Under the pieces are notes generated by a model. The model worked only from the letters and a program-made list of their open reading frames with translations, was not told the origin of the DNA and did no database searches. 49,203 nt of DNA from Peptostreptococcus sp. MV1. GTDB taxonomy: Bacteria; Bacillota; Clostridia; Peptostreptococcales; Peptostreptococcaceae. Made by a program: the position numbers and the translations under genes. The stretch covers positions 1 through 49,203 of the forward strand of contig NZ_JRNB01000048.1 in assembly GCF_000758885.1 (NCBI RefSeq), read 5' to 3'. Of the stretch, positions 16,913 to 26,416 are shown piece after piece (the stretch's first letter is position 1; each line of letters opens with the position of its first letter).

Positions 16913-17823
16913 ATCTTACAATGATAGGCACAGGAGGTAACGTCCCAACTCCCAATAGGTTTTGTTCCTCTGCCTTTATAAATTACAAGGGAAGAAAAAT
17001 TTTGATAGACTGTGGTGAGGGATCTCAAATTTCTATGAAGAAAATAGGATGTGGATTCAAAGATATAGATTTGATATTAATTACCCACCTACATGGGGAC
17101 CATATTAACGGTCTTTTGGGCCTACTAGCCACTATGGGTAATTCTGAAAAAAGGAGCCCCTTATATATAGTAGGACCTAGGGGGATCAAGAGGGCTATTT
17201 CAGCCATGATGGTCTTGTGGGAAGGCCTACCCTATAGGCTAGTAGTCATAGAAAAACCAGCTGGTAGCTTTTCTATAAATGCCCCCATCCTCAAGGAAGT
17301 AGAGATTTCAAGCCTTGACCTAGACCATTCAACTGAGTGCCTAGGCTATAGCCTTTACTTTAAAAGAAATCGTGAATTCGAACCAAAAAAGGCCCTGGAA
17401 AACCAGGTCCCAAAGCGTCTTTGGAGGCACCTACAAGCAGGCCAAACCTTCCATATAGATGATTTGACCTATATACCTGATATGGTCCTTGGCAAGCCTA
17501 GATCTGGCATAAAATTTTCATATATTACGGATACCAGACCTATAAACTCCATAATCCCCTTTATCCAGTCCAGCAACCTCTTCATATGTGAGGCAATGTA
17601 CGGAGATGACCTGGATATAGGCAAGGCAGTCAAAAACAAGCACATGACCTTTAGAGAAGCTGCTAACCTAGCCTGCAAGGGCCAGGTAGACCAACTCCTT
17701 CTAACACATTTTTCACCATCACTGGACAGGCCTGATGATTATATTGAAAATGCAAGATCTATTTTCAAAAATACCAAACTAGCCTATGATGGCATCAACC
17801 TAAGTATTGGGTACCCTGAATAG
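16906..17823 (+). CDS. rnz: ribonuclease Z (tRNA 3' endonuclease)
   Basis: The 305-residue metallo-beta-lactamase fold enzyme cleaves the 3' trailer of tRNA precursors. The metal site THLHGDHINGLLG is near residue 62, GGNVPTPNR opens the protein, and later His and Asp ligands are in LDHSTECLGY, TDTRP and LLTHFSP. The tRNA gene in this window (40854-40937) encodes no CCA, which fits a need for RNase Z. It is the last gene of a three-gene plus-strand island and its final 24 nt overlap the end of rng on the other strand. Confidence 0.93.
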   Translation: MLNLTMIGTGGNVPTPNRFCSSAFINYKGRKILIDCGEGSQISMKKIGCGFKDIDLILITHLHGDHINGLLGLLATMGNSEKRSPLYIVGPRGIKRAISAMMVLWEGLPYRLVVIEKPAGSFSINAPILKEVEISSLDLDHSTECLGYSLYFKRNREFEPKKALENQVPKRLWRHLQAGQTFHIDDLTYIPDMVLGKPRSGIKFSYITDTRPINSIIPFIQSSNLFICEAMYGDDLDIGKAVKNKHMTFREAANLACKGQVDQLLLTHFSPSLDRPDDYIENARSIFKNTKLAYDGINLSIGYPE

Positions 17824-19194
17824 GGTTACCCCATACTTGTCTTCTATCATTTCTAGAACATCTTTTTTCTTATCAAGCAAGAGCCTATACTTACTATCGT
17901 CCATATCTATTGTAAGCCTCGGCTTATCCTTCCCTGAGCTAATGGCATCGTGGAATATTGAGTGTATGACCCTTTCCTCTATCATATCCACCAACCTATT
18001 TGCCGAATAGTAGTCTCTAGACTCCGGATTGTAGTAGTAGGATTCAAAGGCGTCCTGACTCCTCCTCCTAGATATTTCTAAAAGACCTAATCTAGTAAAA
18101 CCGTGAACCTTAGTGTTTTTACCATCCGCATCAAGGGCCTTGTTCATCCTAGAAATTAGGTCTTCCCTATCCTTGTCTGACTTCATATCTATAAAGTCGA
18201 CTATAATTATTCCAGACAGGTCCCTCATCAGTATTTGCCTGCCTATTTCGTCTGCCAACCCCATATTGACATCAAGGACTGTGTTGGCATAATTGGCAGA
18301 ACTAGTGTACCTTCCAGAATTTACATCTATTACCGTCATAGCCTCTGTCTTGTCTATAACGATATATGATCCGTTCTTCAACCAAACCTTGTTTGACAAA
18401 TAGGCATTTAACTTGGCATTTATCCCATTGTTAGCGAAGGTAGCTGGATTTTTTTCCCTTATCAATCTTTCTAGGTAGGTCCTATCCAAAGACTTGACTA
18501 GGTCTCTCACATATAAATCACCTAAGGAGCTAAACTCTCCCTTGTCCATAGATTCCGGATAAACTATAGCTTCTAACTGGTCATCCAGGTTATTCTCAAT
18601 AAGGCTTTCGATTTGACCCTTTGCCCTCTTAACAAGACTAGGCTTCAAGCTGGAATTAAATTCTTCAACGAGCTCTTCATACTGGTCCCTGAGGCTATCA
18701 AAATCCCTCTTCAAATCGTCTATACCTGCAAGCTTGGCCTCTGTCCTGACAATCAGCCCACAAGGTCCCTGACCCATTTCAAGAGATTTTATCTTATTTT
18801 TTAGGTCGGCTACTTCATCCTTGGTCAACTTGTTTGAATAGCTAATCCTGTCATTGGAAGGTATATAGACCATATACCGTCCCTGAAGGCTGACCTCTCT
18901 TGTCAGACTATCCCTCTTGTCACCCTTGCCAGACTTTGATACCTGGACCAATATTATATCTCCAACTGCTAGCTTTTGACCTTTTTTTATCTTCATATAG
19001 GCAGGTTTACCCTGGCCTATATCTACAAAGCAGGCCTCCATACCCTTTACTAGCTTGTGGACACGACCCCTGTAAATATTTCTCACTAGGTCTTGATTGA
19101 ATTTTTCTTCTATAATCAATTTTGTCAACTTATTGTCTTCTAAAAGAGCTAGCTTTCTGGAGTTACAAAAGTCTTCTATGATTATCCTCTTCAT
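17800..19194 (-). CDS. rng: RNase E/G family ribonuclease without CPxC zinc link
   Basis: The 464-residue protein matches RNase G. An N-terminal S1-type domain (YRGRVHKLVKGMEACFVDIG, about 40-90) is followed by the RNase H-like and DNase I-like catalytic core with D290 (VIDVNSG) and D333 (VDFIDM), spaced 43 apart as in E. coli RNase E. After FTRLGLLEISRRR, where E. coli enzymes carry the CPRC zinc link that holds dimers together, this protein reads FESYYYNPESRDYY with no cysteine. Catalytic residues look intact, so activity is expected with altered oligomerisation. AGGAGG precedes the ATG. It follows the two radical SAM-associated genes. Confidence 0.93.
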   Translation of the reverse strand: MKRIIIEDFCNSRKLALLEDNKLTKLIIEEKFNQDLVRNIYRGRVHKLVKGMEACFVDIGQGKPAYMKIKKGQKLAVGDIILVQVSKSGKGDKRDSLTREVSLQGRYMVYIPSNDRISYSNKLTKDEVADLKNKIKSLEMGQGPCGLIVRTEAKLAGIDDLKRDFDSLRDQYEELVEEFNSSLKPSLVKRAKGQIESLIENNLDDQLEAIVYPESMDKGEFSSLGDLYVRDLVKSLDRTYLERLIREKNPATFANNGINAKLNAYLSNKVWLKNGSYIVIDKTEAMTVIDVNSGRYTSSANYANTVLDVNMGLADEIGRQILMRDLSGIIIVDFIDMKSDKDREDLISRMNKALDADGKNTKVHGFTRLGLLEISRRRSQDAFESYYYNPESRDYYSANRLVDMIEERVIHSIFHDAISSGKDKPRLTIDMDDSKYRLLLDKKKDVLEMIEDKYGVTLFRVPNT

Positions 19195-19251
19195 AAAAAT
19201 CCTCCTACCATCCTAAAATAGTCCTTCTCTCACCTCACCAGAACGATCCTT

Positions 19252-19950
19252 CTAAAGTGGACTGACCAAGACACCATCCTGCTTGAAATAGAGATCATTT
19301 CTCTTGATATCTACATCTAGGGGATCAATCCCTATTCCCAAAACTTCTAATAGCTTGGGTATAAATATATTGGTATTGAGGTTGTGCTTTGACCCCGTAG
19401 CCAAGATGGCTGATACCACAAGTCTATCCTCTGAATAATCCAGTAGAGACAAGGTTTTTATCAGCGGCTTGATGTCTATATCCACCAATTTTCCTTTTTT
19501 ATTTTTCTTGGTCATCATGATGGATTCCATAGCCATAAGCTGGTCTAGTCTGTCAGACATATCCTGACTAGAAATCTTATCCACATTTTCAAGACTAAAT
19601 TCATAGTCTCCATACTCTATTGATGAGGCCAGATTTCGCTCTCCACCCACTAATTCTACTAGCTTTACAAAGGCCATACCATCCGGAAGCTGGGCATTCA
19701 CCCTTTCCTTGACTTCATCAGTTGACAGGTCTGCCTCTATTTCTATATCCACATATTCACCGTAGCTTTCCACACCTAGGGCAAGGGCATTACCATAAGT
19801 AATCTTTGGATGGGGATTGAATCCCTGAGAAAAAGATAATTCTATGCCGGCACGCCTAAAAACTCTCTGCAGGAGCCTCTGAACATCTAGGTGTGATATA
19901 TATATCATATCCTTAGTTTTTATAAATTTAACCCTAATTTTCTTAGACAT
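19252..19950 (-). CDS. TIGR03936/DUF2344 radical SAM-associated protein
   Basis: The 232-residue protein is recognised by KIRVKFIKTKDMIYISHLD, FSQGFNPHPKITYGNALALG and a C-terminal region with the KTLSLLDYSEDRL pattern. Its function is unknown. It always accompanies, or is fused to, the B12-binding/radical SAM protein encoded upstream. Start and stop overlap as TAATG with that gene; a GTG six nt upstream is possible but too close to the ribosome binding site. Downstream is rng, a conserved order in Clostridia. Confidence 0.9.
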   Translation of the reverse strand: MSKKIRVKFIKTKDMIYISHLDVQRLLQRVFRRAGIELSFSQGFNPHPKITYGNALALGVESYGEYVDIEIEADLSTDEVKERVNAQLPDGMAFVKLVELVGGERNLASSIEYGDYEFSLENVDKISSQDMSDRLDQLMAMESIMMTKKNKKGKLVDIDIKPLIKTLSLLDYSEDRLVVSAILATGSKHNLNTNIFIPKLLEVLGIGIDPLDVDIKRNDLYFKQDGVLVSPL

Positions 19951-21809
19951 TAACACAAGCCCCTTCCTATATCGTTTGTATTTACTCCACAGCCCCTACA
20001 GCCATGTCTACAATCCTCAGTCACCTTGTCTTGCTTGGCCAGCTCATTCTCCCTAATCAAGAATTCCTTTGTTACACCAACATCTATGTGGTCCCAAGGG
20101 AAGATTTCATCATAAGACCTCTCCCTATGGGCATAGAAACTTGGATCCAAATCATTCTTGGCCATTGCATCCATCCACCTATCTAGGTCAAAGTATTCAG
20201 ACCAACCGTCAAACTTGGCACCTGCCTTAAAGGCATCTAACAAGACCCTACCCAGTCTCCTATCTCCCCTAGCAAAAACTGCCTCCATCAAGCTCGTCTG
20301 TGAATCGTGGTAGTTGTACCTAATATTTCCATTTCTCAACTTGCCAACCAGGTATTTTTGCTTGTCTCTGATTTCATCGCCTGTATCCTGCCTATGCCAC
20401 TGGAAAGGGGTGAATGGCTTGGGAACAAAGGTAGATGTACTCACTGTCACACCAAACTTGCCCCTAATCCTACCACCGTGTATATCCTTGTAGATGTCGA
20501 CCACCTGGTAGGCTAGGTCCTTGATACCATCTAGGTCTTCATACCTCTCTGTTGGAAGGCCTATCATAAAGTAGAGCTTGACACTATTCCAACCCATTTT
20601 AAAGGCCTTGGAAACTGCATTTTGTAGGTCCTGCTCAGATACACCCTTGTTTATTACATCTCTCATCCTCTGGGTTCCTGCCTCTGGGGCAAATGTAAGT
20701 CCAGTCTTTCTGACCTGCTGGACCTTTTCAGCTATTTCCATGGAGAAATTATCCAGCCTTAGGGATGGTAGGGATACGCTGATATTTTGGTCTGCGTACT
20801 CGTCAACCAAAAAGTCAGTAATTTCCCTAATATGGCTATAGTCACTAGTACTCAAGGAAGAAAGTGATATTTCGTCATAGCCCGTATTTTTTATCATCTT
20901 ATCTACAATTTCTTTTAACCTATCTATGGATTTTTCCCTTATAGGTCTATAAATCATACCAGCCTGGCAGAACCTACATCCCCTAGTACACCCCCTAAAC
21001 AGTTCCAAAACTATCCTGTCGTGGACAGTCTCTATAAAGGGAACTATGTATTTTTCTGGATATATAGCTGAATTCATATCTGCTATAATCCTCTTTTTCG
21101 GCCTGTCAGGAGCCTCTTCTACAAGCTTTATTAGTTCCTTTATAGTACCATCCTCCTTATATTTAAATTCATAGAAGGAAGGTATGTAGACACCATCTAT
21201 ACCTATTATCTTCCTGAAAAAGTCAGTCTTGTCCTTGCCATTTTCATATGGGTTTGTCCTTATCCACTCCTTATAAGCCCTAACTACATCCAGGTTCATC
21301 TCTTCACCTTCACCTAGGACCACTATATCGACAAAGTATGCAAGCGGCTCCACATTGTAGGCACAAGAACCACCCACCATTATTAGTGGGTCTTCGTTTT
21401 TTCTATCCTTGGCCAAAAGAGGTATACCTGCTAGGTCCAGCATATTCAGTATATTTGTGTAGCACATCTCATACTGCAGGGTAAAGGCTACAAAGTCAAA
21501 GTATCGTATAGACTCTCTAGACTCTAGGCCAAACAAGGGAATATTATTCTCCCTCATCTTGGTCTCCATATCAACCCCGGGAGCATAGACTCTTTCACAA
21601 TATACATCTTCTTCTAAATTTATACAATTATACAAGATATGACTTCCCAAATGACTCATACCCACTTCATATAAATCAGGAAAGCAATGAGCATACCTAA
21701 TCAACTCATTGCTTTCTGTATCTTTATGAATGGAGTTTAATTCGTTGCCCAAATATCTTGCAGGCTTTTCAACCTTTTTTAATATCTTGCCAATATCAAC
21801 TTTTTCCAA
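19950..21809 (-). CDS. TIGR03960 B12-binding-like/radical SAM protein
   Basis: The 619-residue protein has an N-terminal cobalamin-binding-like region (about 30-200, with DLYEVGMSHLGSHILYN). A radical SAM core follows with GCTRGCRFCQ, whose cysteines are C274, C278 and C281. A cysteine-rich C-terminal end reads CRHGCRGCGVN and a final Cys, which may hold a second iron-sulfur site. Substrate is unknown; family context (rng, rplU) suggests RNA or ribosome chemistry, which is inference. The start is TTG, six nt after GGAGG. It overlaps the DUF2344 gene by TAATG. Confidence 0.9.
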   Translation of the reverse strand: MEKVDIGKILKKVEKPARYLGNELNSIHKDTESNELIRYAHCFPDLYEVGMSHLGSHILYNCINLEEDVYCERVYAPGVDMETKMRENNIPLFGLESRESIRYFDFVAFTLQYEMCYTNILNMLDLAGIPLLAKDRKNEDPLIMVGGSCAYNVEPLAYFVDIVVLGEGEEMNLDVVRAYKEWIRTNPYENGKDKTDFFRKIIGIDGVYIPSFYEFKYKEDGTIKELIKLVEEAPDRPKKRIIADMNSAIYPEKYIVPFIETVHDRIVLELFRGCTRGCRFCQAGMIYRPIREKSIDRLKEIVDKMIKNTGYDEISLSSLSTSDYSHIREITDFLVDEYADQNISVSLPSLRLDNFSMEIAEKVQQVRKTGLTFAPEAGTQRMRDVINKGVSEQDLQNAVSKAFKMGWNSVKLYFMIGLPTERYEDLDGIKDLAYQVVDIYKDIHGGRIRGKFGVTVSTSTFVPKPFTPFQWHRQDTGDEIRDKQKYLVGKLRNGNIRYNYHDSQTSLMEAVFARGDRRLGRVLLDAFKAGAKFDGWSEYFDLDRWMDAMAKNDLDPSFYAHRERSYDEIFPWDHIDVGVTKEFLIRENELAKQDKVTEDCRHGCRGCGVNTNDIGRGLC

Positions 21810-21896
21810 AACTTGCCTCCATTTCAGCTAGCCTAGCAGTTACAAATACATGTCCTACAAGCATCCAGCCTTATGTTTATAATTTACAATACTTTT

Positions 21897-23009
21897 TTAA
21901 TAGATTCTCCTACGCCTTAAATACACATTCAAAACAATACCTATATTTGCCATCGATGTCAGCAAGGAGCTACCCCCATAACTGACAAAGGGCAGGGTAA
22001 CACCCGTAACAGGCATTAGACCCACCGTCATACCAATATTCTGTATGATTTGGTAGGCAAACATACCCGTTATACCCGATACAATCAAGGTTCCATATAC
22101 ATTTTTTGACTTCTTAGCTATCATCAAAAGTCTCGTAATTAGTAGCATAAATAGCACTATAACTATCAGCATACCTACAAGACCAAACTCCTCACCAATT
22201 ACTGCAAAGATAAAATCACTATCCCTAACTGGCAGGAAGTTTTCCTGGTTTTGCGAGCCCATGTAGAGTCCCTTGCCAAATATTCCACCTGATCCAATGG
22301 CTATCATGGATTGTAGCACCTGATAATTACTGCTGGACTCAGGCTTAAAGAAGTTGACTATCCTGACCCTCTGGTGGGGTGCCATAAACATATACATAAG
22401 TGGTGTAAAGAGTAGTAGGGCTATAAGAGTATTTCTGATTATCTTCTTATCTAGGCCTACCACATATAACATAAAGAATATTATGCACACAAATACTATA
22501 GCAGTACCAAGGTCTGGCTGGGCAAGTAGCAGACCTATAATAGGCATTGCGTATACAACCAACTTAAAGAGAACCCTTACATTGCTCATATTATCCTTGT
22601 GTTTCTCAACTATCTTTGCATAGCTAAGTATAAAGGTCATCTTTACTATTTCTGATGTCTGCAGGTTAAACTTGCCTATACGTATCCATGAAATTGCACC
22701 AAACTGCCTATCCCCTAGGCCTGGTATCCAAACCACCAAAAGCATTAGTATACTAAATATATACAATTCTTTGTAGTACTTGCCCAGACTGTCATAATCA
22801 AACAACATCATTAGCATTATTATTCCTATACCCAATAAAAACGCCAGTATCTGTTTGTATATCTGTGTATAATTTTTAGTTATATTCGCATGAGTTGCAC
22901 TACTAAGTATCAGTATTCCTATTAAGAATATTATCAGAACTATGGATACTAATTTCCAGTCGACATTTTTAGCTATTTTAAAATTTTTCCTGTAATCAAT
23001 TTTTTTCAT
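21897..23009 (-). CDS. rodA: rod-shape peptidoglycan polymerase RodA (SEDS)
   Basis: The 370-residue polytopic protein of the SEDS family has about ten membrane spans, the conserved QPDLGTAIVF stretch and the late GVTLPFVSYGGSSLLT. RodA polymerises glycan strands in the elongasome with its partner PBP2, encoded immediately upstream and overlapping by 14 nt. GAAGG precedes the ATG. The position after mreBCD and PBP2 argues for RodA rather than FtsW. Confidence 0.95.
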   Translation of the reverse strand: MKKIDYRKNFKIAKNVDWKLVSIVLIIFLIGILILSSATHANITKNYTQIYKQILAFLLGIGIIMLMMLFDYDSLGKYYKELYIFSILMLLVVWIPGLGDRQFGAISWIRIGKFNLQTSEIVKMTFILSYAKIVEKHKDNMSNVRVLFKLVVYAMPIIGLLLAQPDLGTAIVFVCIIFFMLYVVGLDKKIIRNTLIALLLFTPLMYMFMAPHQRVRIVNFFKPESSSNYQVLQSMIAIGSGGIFGKGLYMGSQNQENFLPVRDSDFIFAVIGEEFGLVGMLIVIVLFMLLITRLLMIAKKSKNVYGTLIVSGITGMFAYQIIQNIGMTVGLMPVTGVTLPFVSYGGSSLLTSMANIGIVLNVYLRRRRIY

Positions 23010-25908
23010 CTGTCTGACCTTCTTTCATTAGCCCAAAATACTGGGCCATAGTCTCCCTAATTGGTAATACTGCATAGGAACTCGTCTCTCCTTGAGGTAT
23101 CATACAGGCCACAGCTATCTTAGGATTATCTGCTGGTGCATAGGCTACACACCAGGCAAAAGACCCATAGTCTGCCTTGTATTTATCTATATCTTCATCC
23201 GTAACATTTGAATTTAACTGTTTGATTGCCTTTCTTAAATATTGGGCATTGACCTTATCAGTGTCATCCAACTTAACCTTAATACCAGTTTCTAATTCCT
23301 TTTCGTACTTTTTCCTGGTATCACGACTGATACTATGGTCATTTATCTTGGTCTTGAGATCTTTTATTTTCTCATTTGTAAGTTCTCTTTCCCTCTCTGC
23401 CTTAAGCTTGTTATACCTAGCTAGAAGCTTGTCCTTGTCTAGTGAGTATGATTTTAAATGACTCATCAAGTAGTCAAATTCCCTTTCTGTAGGTATTTTA
23501 CCACTCTTTTCAGCCGTACCGGTCTTTGATGCAACCTTTATTGGAAAAGATCCAAAGGCATCCTTGGCAAGTCCCTGCGTAGAAACATTAACCATACCGA
23601 TCTTTATATCATTCAAATTTGAATTATCCTTAAATTCTATTTTTTCCAATTTCCTGTTGGCAACTTCTGCTATCTTACCCTTTGAAGCTTCTACCTTGTT
23701 TACCACATTTAAGTTTACTAGATAACCACCATTGGCAATGGCTGCCACATACCTGGCAACTTGGGCAGGATTGTAGGCATTTTCTCCCTGACCTATGGCC
23801 AAGTTAAATGTATCACCTACACCCCATTTGGCAAAATTGAAGTAACTATATACCATATAGTCAGCATCACTCTCTATATAGGTCTCCTTGACACCTAACC
23901 TTGCAAGTCTCTTCATTGTCTCTCCCCTACCTGGGGTCTTGTCTTCATCTATCCAACTGACAATCTCATCTATCTTTTTTTCGAAATCATCCCTGTTTTC
24001 TTCGTAATCAATACCTTCAAAGTGGGTTCTCATGGTCCTCTCAAGTGCATACTTCAGTTGAACTTTTGTATTTTCTACCTTTTGTTCTTCACTAGGTACT
24101 CTACCGTTTCTCTCCTCTAACTGTCCTTCTAGACCTGTATCACTGTCCAAACCAAACTTTTTAGCATATTCAAGTATCTTATTGGCATTCATACCTAAGT
24201 TTAATGACTGACCTGTCATCCAGTTTCGATTACTTCCTAAAACATAGAAATATATATTACAAGACTCTTGTATAGCCTTGTACAAATTTACCATACCATC
24301 ATTTTTTCTACCATGGTGCCAAATATAATCCGCAAAATTCCTATTGCCTAACTTTATCACACCTGGATCCTTGATAGTATAATTTGGATCCAAGCCTGAT
24401 TCTAGGGCTGCCATAGCTGTTACCATCTTAAATGTAGAGCCCGGCTGAAAGACACCCTGAGTAGCTAGATTTAAAAGTGGATTTGGTGCCAACATATCAT
24501 TCTGATTTTTTGGCAAGTAGTTATTGTAGTCTTCATTGCTGATACCATTGGCGAATTTATTTGGATCATAATTTGGATAACTAGCCATAGCCAATACATC
24601 TCCACTGGTAACATCAAGAGCTACTATAGCACCTGACTTGGCATTTGGTGCTCTTTCCTTGACCTTAATATCCCCAAACTGACTCTTAAAACTTCCGCCT
24701 GACCTAGCAGATTCAATAGCTTTTTTCAAAGATTCCTCTGCAGCTTTTTGAACCTTACTATCTATAGTCAAGTATACACTCTTACCGCTGGTAGGATCTA
24801 CAGACTTCATCTGGTCAATAACCCTACCTACACTGTCTACTTTTACTTCCTTATAGCCATCCTTCCCTCTCAATCTGGTCTCATAACTATTTTCTATTCC
24901 AGATAGACCTACCATATCTTGGGGGCTATATCCATTCTTTACTAGGTCCTCAGACTTTGAAGATGGTATTTTACCAACATAGCCTAAGACATGAGATGCA
25001 AGATTTCCCAAAGGATATATCCTTTTTTGTTCAATAGCAACTGAAACACCTGATAATTTCATAGAATTTTCTTCTATTTGTACAACTGTTTCTTTTTTTA
25101 TACCCTTAGCTAGGGTTACAGGATTATACTGGGTATATATTTTAGATTTTAATAAATCCCTCACCAACATTATTTTCCTGGCCTCTTTATCACTCAAACT
25201 AGAATCTATATTATAATAGTTATTTTTAATGTGTTTAAAGGCTTGGAAGGCATTCACTCCATCTTTAAGGCCATACCCTTCTAACCAGTCAACCTTGTTT
25301 TTTTGCTGGGTAAAGGTCCAAGAATTTACCAAGATTGGGGGATAGTATCCCAACTTATTTATCTTGGCCTGAAGTTTCACTGGATCCATATTCCTATCAG
25401 AAAGAATCAATAGTCCATTTTGTATCATGCTATCTACAACAAAGTAAAAGGAATCTTTAGCATTATAATTGCTCGGTATTCCATTTTTATTTTTAAATTC
25501 ATTTATTTTTTCATCAAAACTATAACTATAATTTCCATTAACTATACTAATTGGAAACTCATCGGTATAGGTTTCGTTATTCTTTTCTAGTATATTTATT
25601 ATTGAATAGGCTATCTTATTAGCCCCTTCCTTATTGTCTTTTCCAGCTTTATTAAAAGAATCTGCAACAATTTGAACGGTGAACTGAGGCTCATTGCCGG
25701 CCAAAAGTACGCCCTTCCTATCCCTTATCTCACCCCTGGGTGCCTGTACCATAATCTGCTTATAGGCCTTTTGGTCAGCCATCTCAGAATAGTGAGAATT
25801 CTTTATAGTTGTCATATATACTATTTTTACCAAAACCACACTGAGAACAACTAGTATAATCTTATTTAATATTTTTAGTCTTGGTTTTATTAACATATTT
25901 TTACTCAA
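22996..25908 (-). CDS. mrdA: class B penicillin-binding protein 2 (elongasome)
   Basis: The 970-residue transpeptidase has an N-terminal membrane anchor, a dimerisation/pedestal domain, and a catalytic domain with S491-x-x-K494 (PGSTFK), S549-C550-N551 and K795-T-G. It crosslinks strands made by RodA. At 970 residues it is well above the 600-700 of most PBP2 proteins. The extra sequence includes a charged stretch between SxN and KTG and a coiled insert after KTG (about 810-890). D527, H531, H532 and C550 cluster near the active site and could form a metal site of the kind reported for C. difficile class B PBPs; the ligand mapping is not verified. The start is TTG after a weak GGTG; an ATG four codons later is possible. 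Confidence 0.93.
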   Translation of the reverse strand: MSKNMLIKPRLKILNKIILVVLSVVLVKIVYMTTIKNSHYSEMADQKAYKQIMVQAPRGEIRDRKGVLLAGNEPQFTVQIVADSFNKAGKDNKEGANKIAYSIINILEKNNETYTDEFPISIVNGNYSYSFDEKINEFKNKNGIPSNYNAKDSFYFVVDSMIQNGLLILSDRNMDPVKLQAKINKLGYYPPILVNSWTFTQQKNKVDWLEGYGLKDGVNAFQAFKHIKNNYYNIDSSLSDKEARKIMLVRDLLKSKIYTQYNPVTLAKGIKKETVVQIEENSMKLSGVSVAIEQKRIYPLGNLASHVLGYVGKIPSSKSEDLVKNGYSPQDMVGLSGIENSYETRLRGKDGYKEVKVDSVGRVIDQMKSVDPTSGKSVYLTIDSKVQKAAEESLKKAIESARSGGSFKSQFGDIKVKERAPNAKSGAIVALDVTSGDVLAMASYPNYDPNKFANGISNEDYNNYLPKNQNDMLAPNPLLNLATQGVFQPGSTFKMVTAMAALESGLDPNYTIKDPGVIKLGNRNFADYIWHHGRKNDGMVNLYKAIQESCNIYFYVLGSNRNWMTGQSLNLGMNANKILEYAKKFGLDSDTGLEGQLEERNGRVPSEEQKVENTKVQLKYALERTMRTHFEGIDYEENRDDFEKKIDEIVSWIDEDKTPGRGETMKRLARLGVKETYIESDADYMVYSYFNFAKWGVGDTFNLAIGQGENAYNPAQVARYVAAIANGGYLVNLNVVNKVEASKGKIAEVANRKLEKIEFKDNSNLNDIKIGMVNVSTQGLAKDAFGSFPIKVASKTGTAEKSGKIPTEREFDYLMSHLKSYSLDKDKLLARYNKLKAERERELTNEKIKDLKTKINDHSISRDTRKKYEKELETGIKVKLDDTDKVNAQYLRKAIKQLNSNVTDEDIDKYKADYGSFAWCVAYAPADNPKIAVACMIPQGETSSYAVLPIRETMAQYFGLMKEGQTDEKN

Positions 25909-25920
25909 TTTAATACACCA

Positions 25921-26406
25921 CTATTCTTCCCTTAATTTCATCAATAAATCTCCGAACAAAACATAAGCCAGAAATGCTACTACTACATTTAGAAAAGGTA
26001 TCAATATTAGGCCCTTTATCAAAACAAGGACAAGTGGTACCGGCACAAAAAAGATGGCTGAAACCACTGCATTTATTACAGAATAAACTAAGCTAATAAC
26101 AAATACCAAAAATGATACTATCACTTTCTTGTCCTTAAATATAGACTTTTCAACTGTAGATATAAAGTATGATGATCCCATAAATAATACTGCTGTAATT
26201 CCTATTACTCCACCTACTACTAGGTCACTAATCAGTCCCAAAAGACCAACTACTACAATAGCATAATTCTTATCTAAATAAAGAGATATCAATACTATAT
26301 ATACTAAAAGTAAATCTATGCTAACAAAAGAACTTATGTGATTTGTAAAAAAAGCCTCCAAAAAAATCAGAAAGAGGCCAATCAAAAATACTAATATATT
26401 TTTCAT
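25921..26406 (-). CDS. mreD: rod-shape determining protein MreD
   Basis: The 161-residue protein is almost entirely hydrophobic with about five membrane spans, in the standard position after mreC. MreD is an integral part of the Mre/Rod complex that positions wall synthesis. The ATG at 26406, six nt after AGGTGG, is preferred over the preceding GTG. Sequence conservation in MreD is low, so the call rests on topology and context. Confidence 0.92.
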   Translation of the reverse strand: MKNILVFLIGLFLIFLEAFFTNHISSFVSIDLLLVYIVLISLYLDKNYAIVVVGLLGLISDLVVGGVIGITAVLFMGSSYFISTVEKSIFKDKKVIVSFLVFVISLVYSVINAVVSAIFFVPVPLVLVLIKGLILIPFLNVVVAFLAYVLFGDLLMKLREE

Positions 26407-26416
26407 CACTTGCCAC

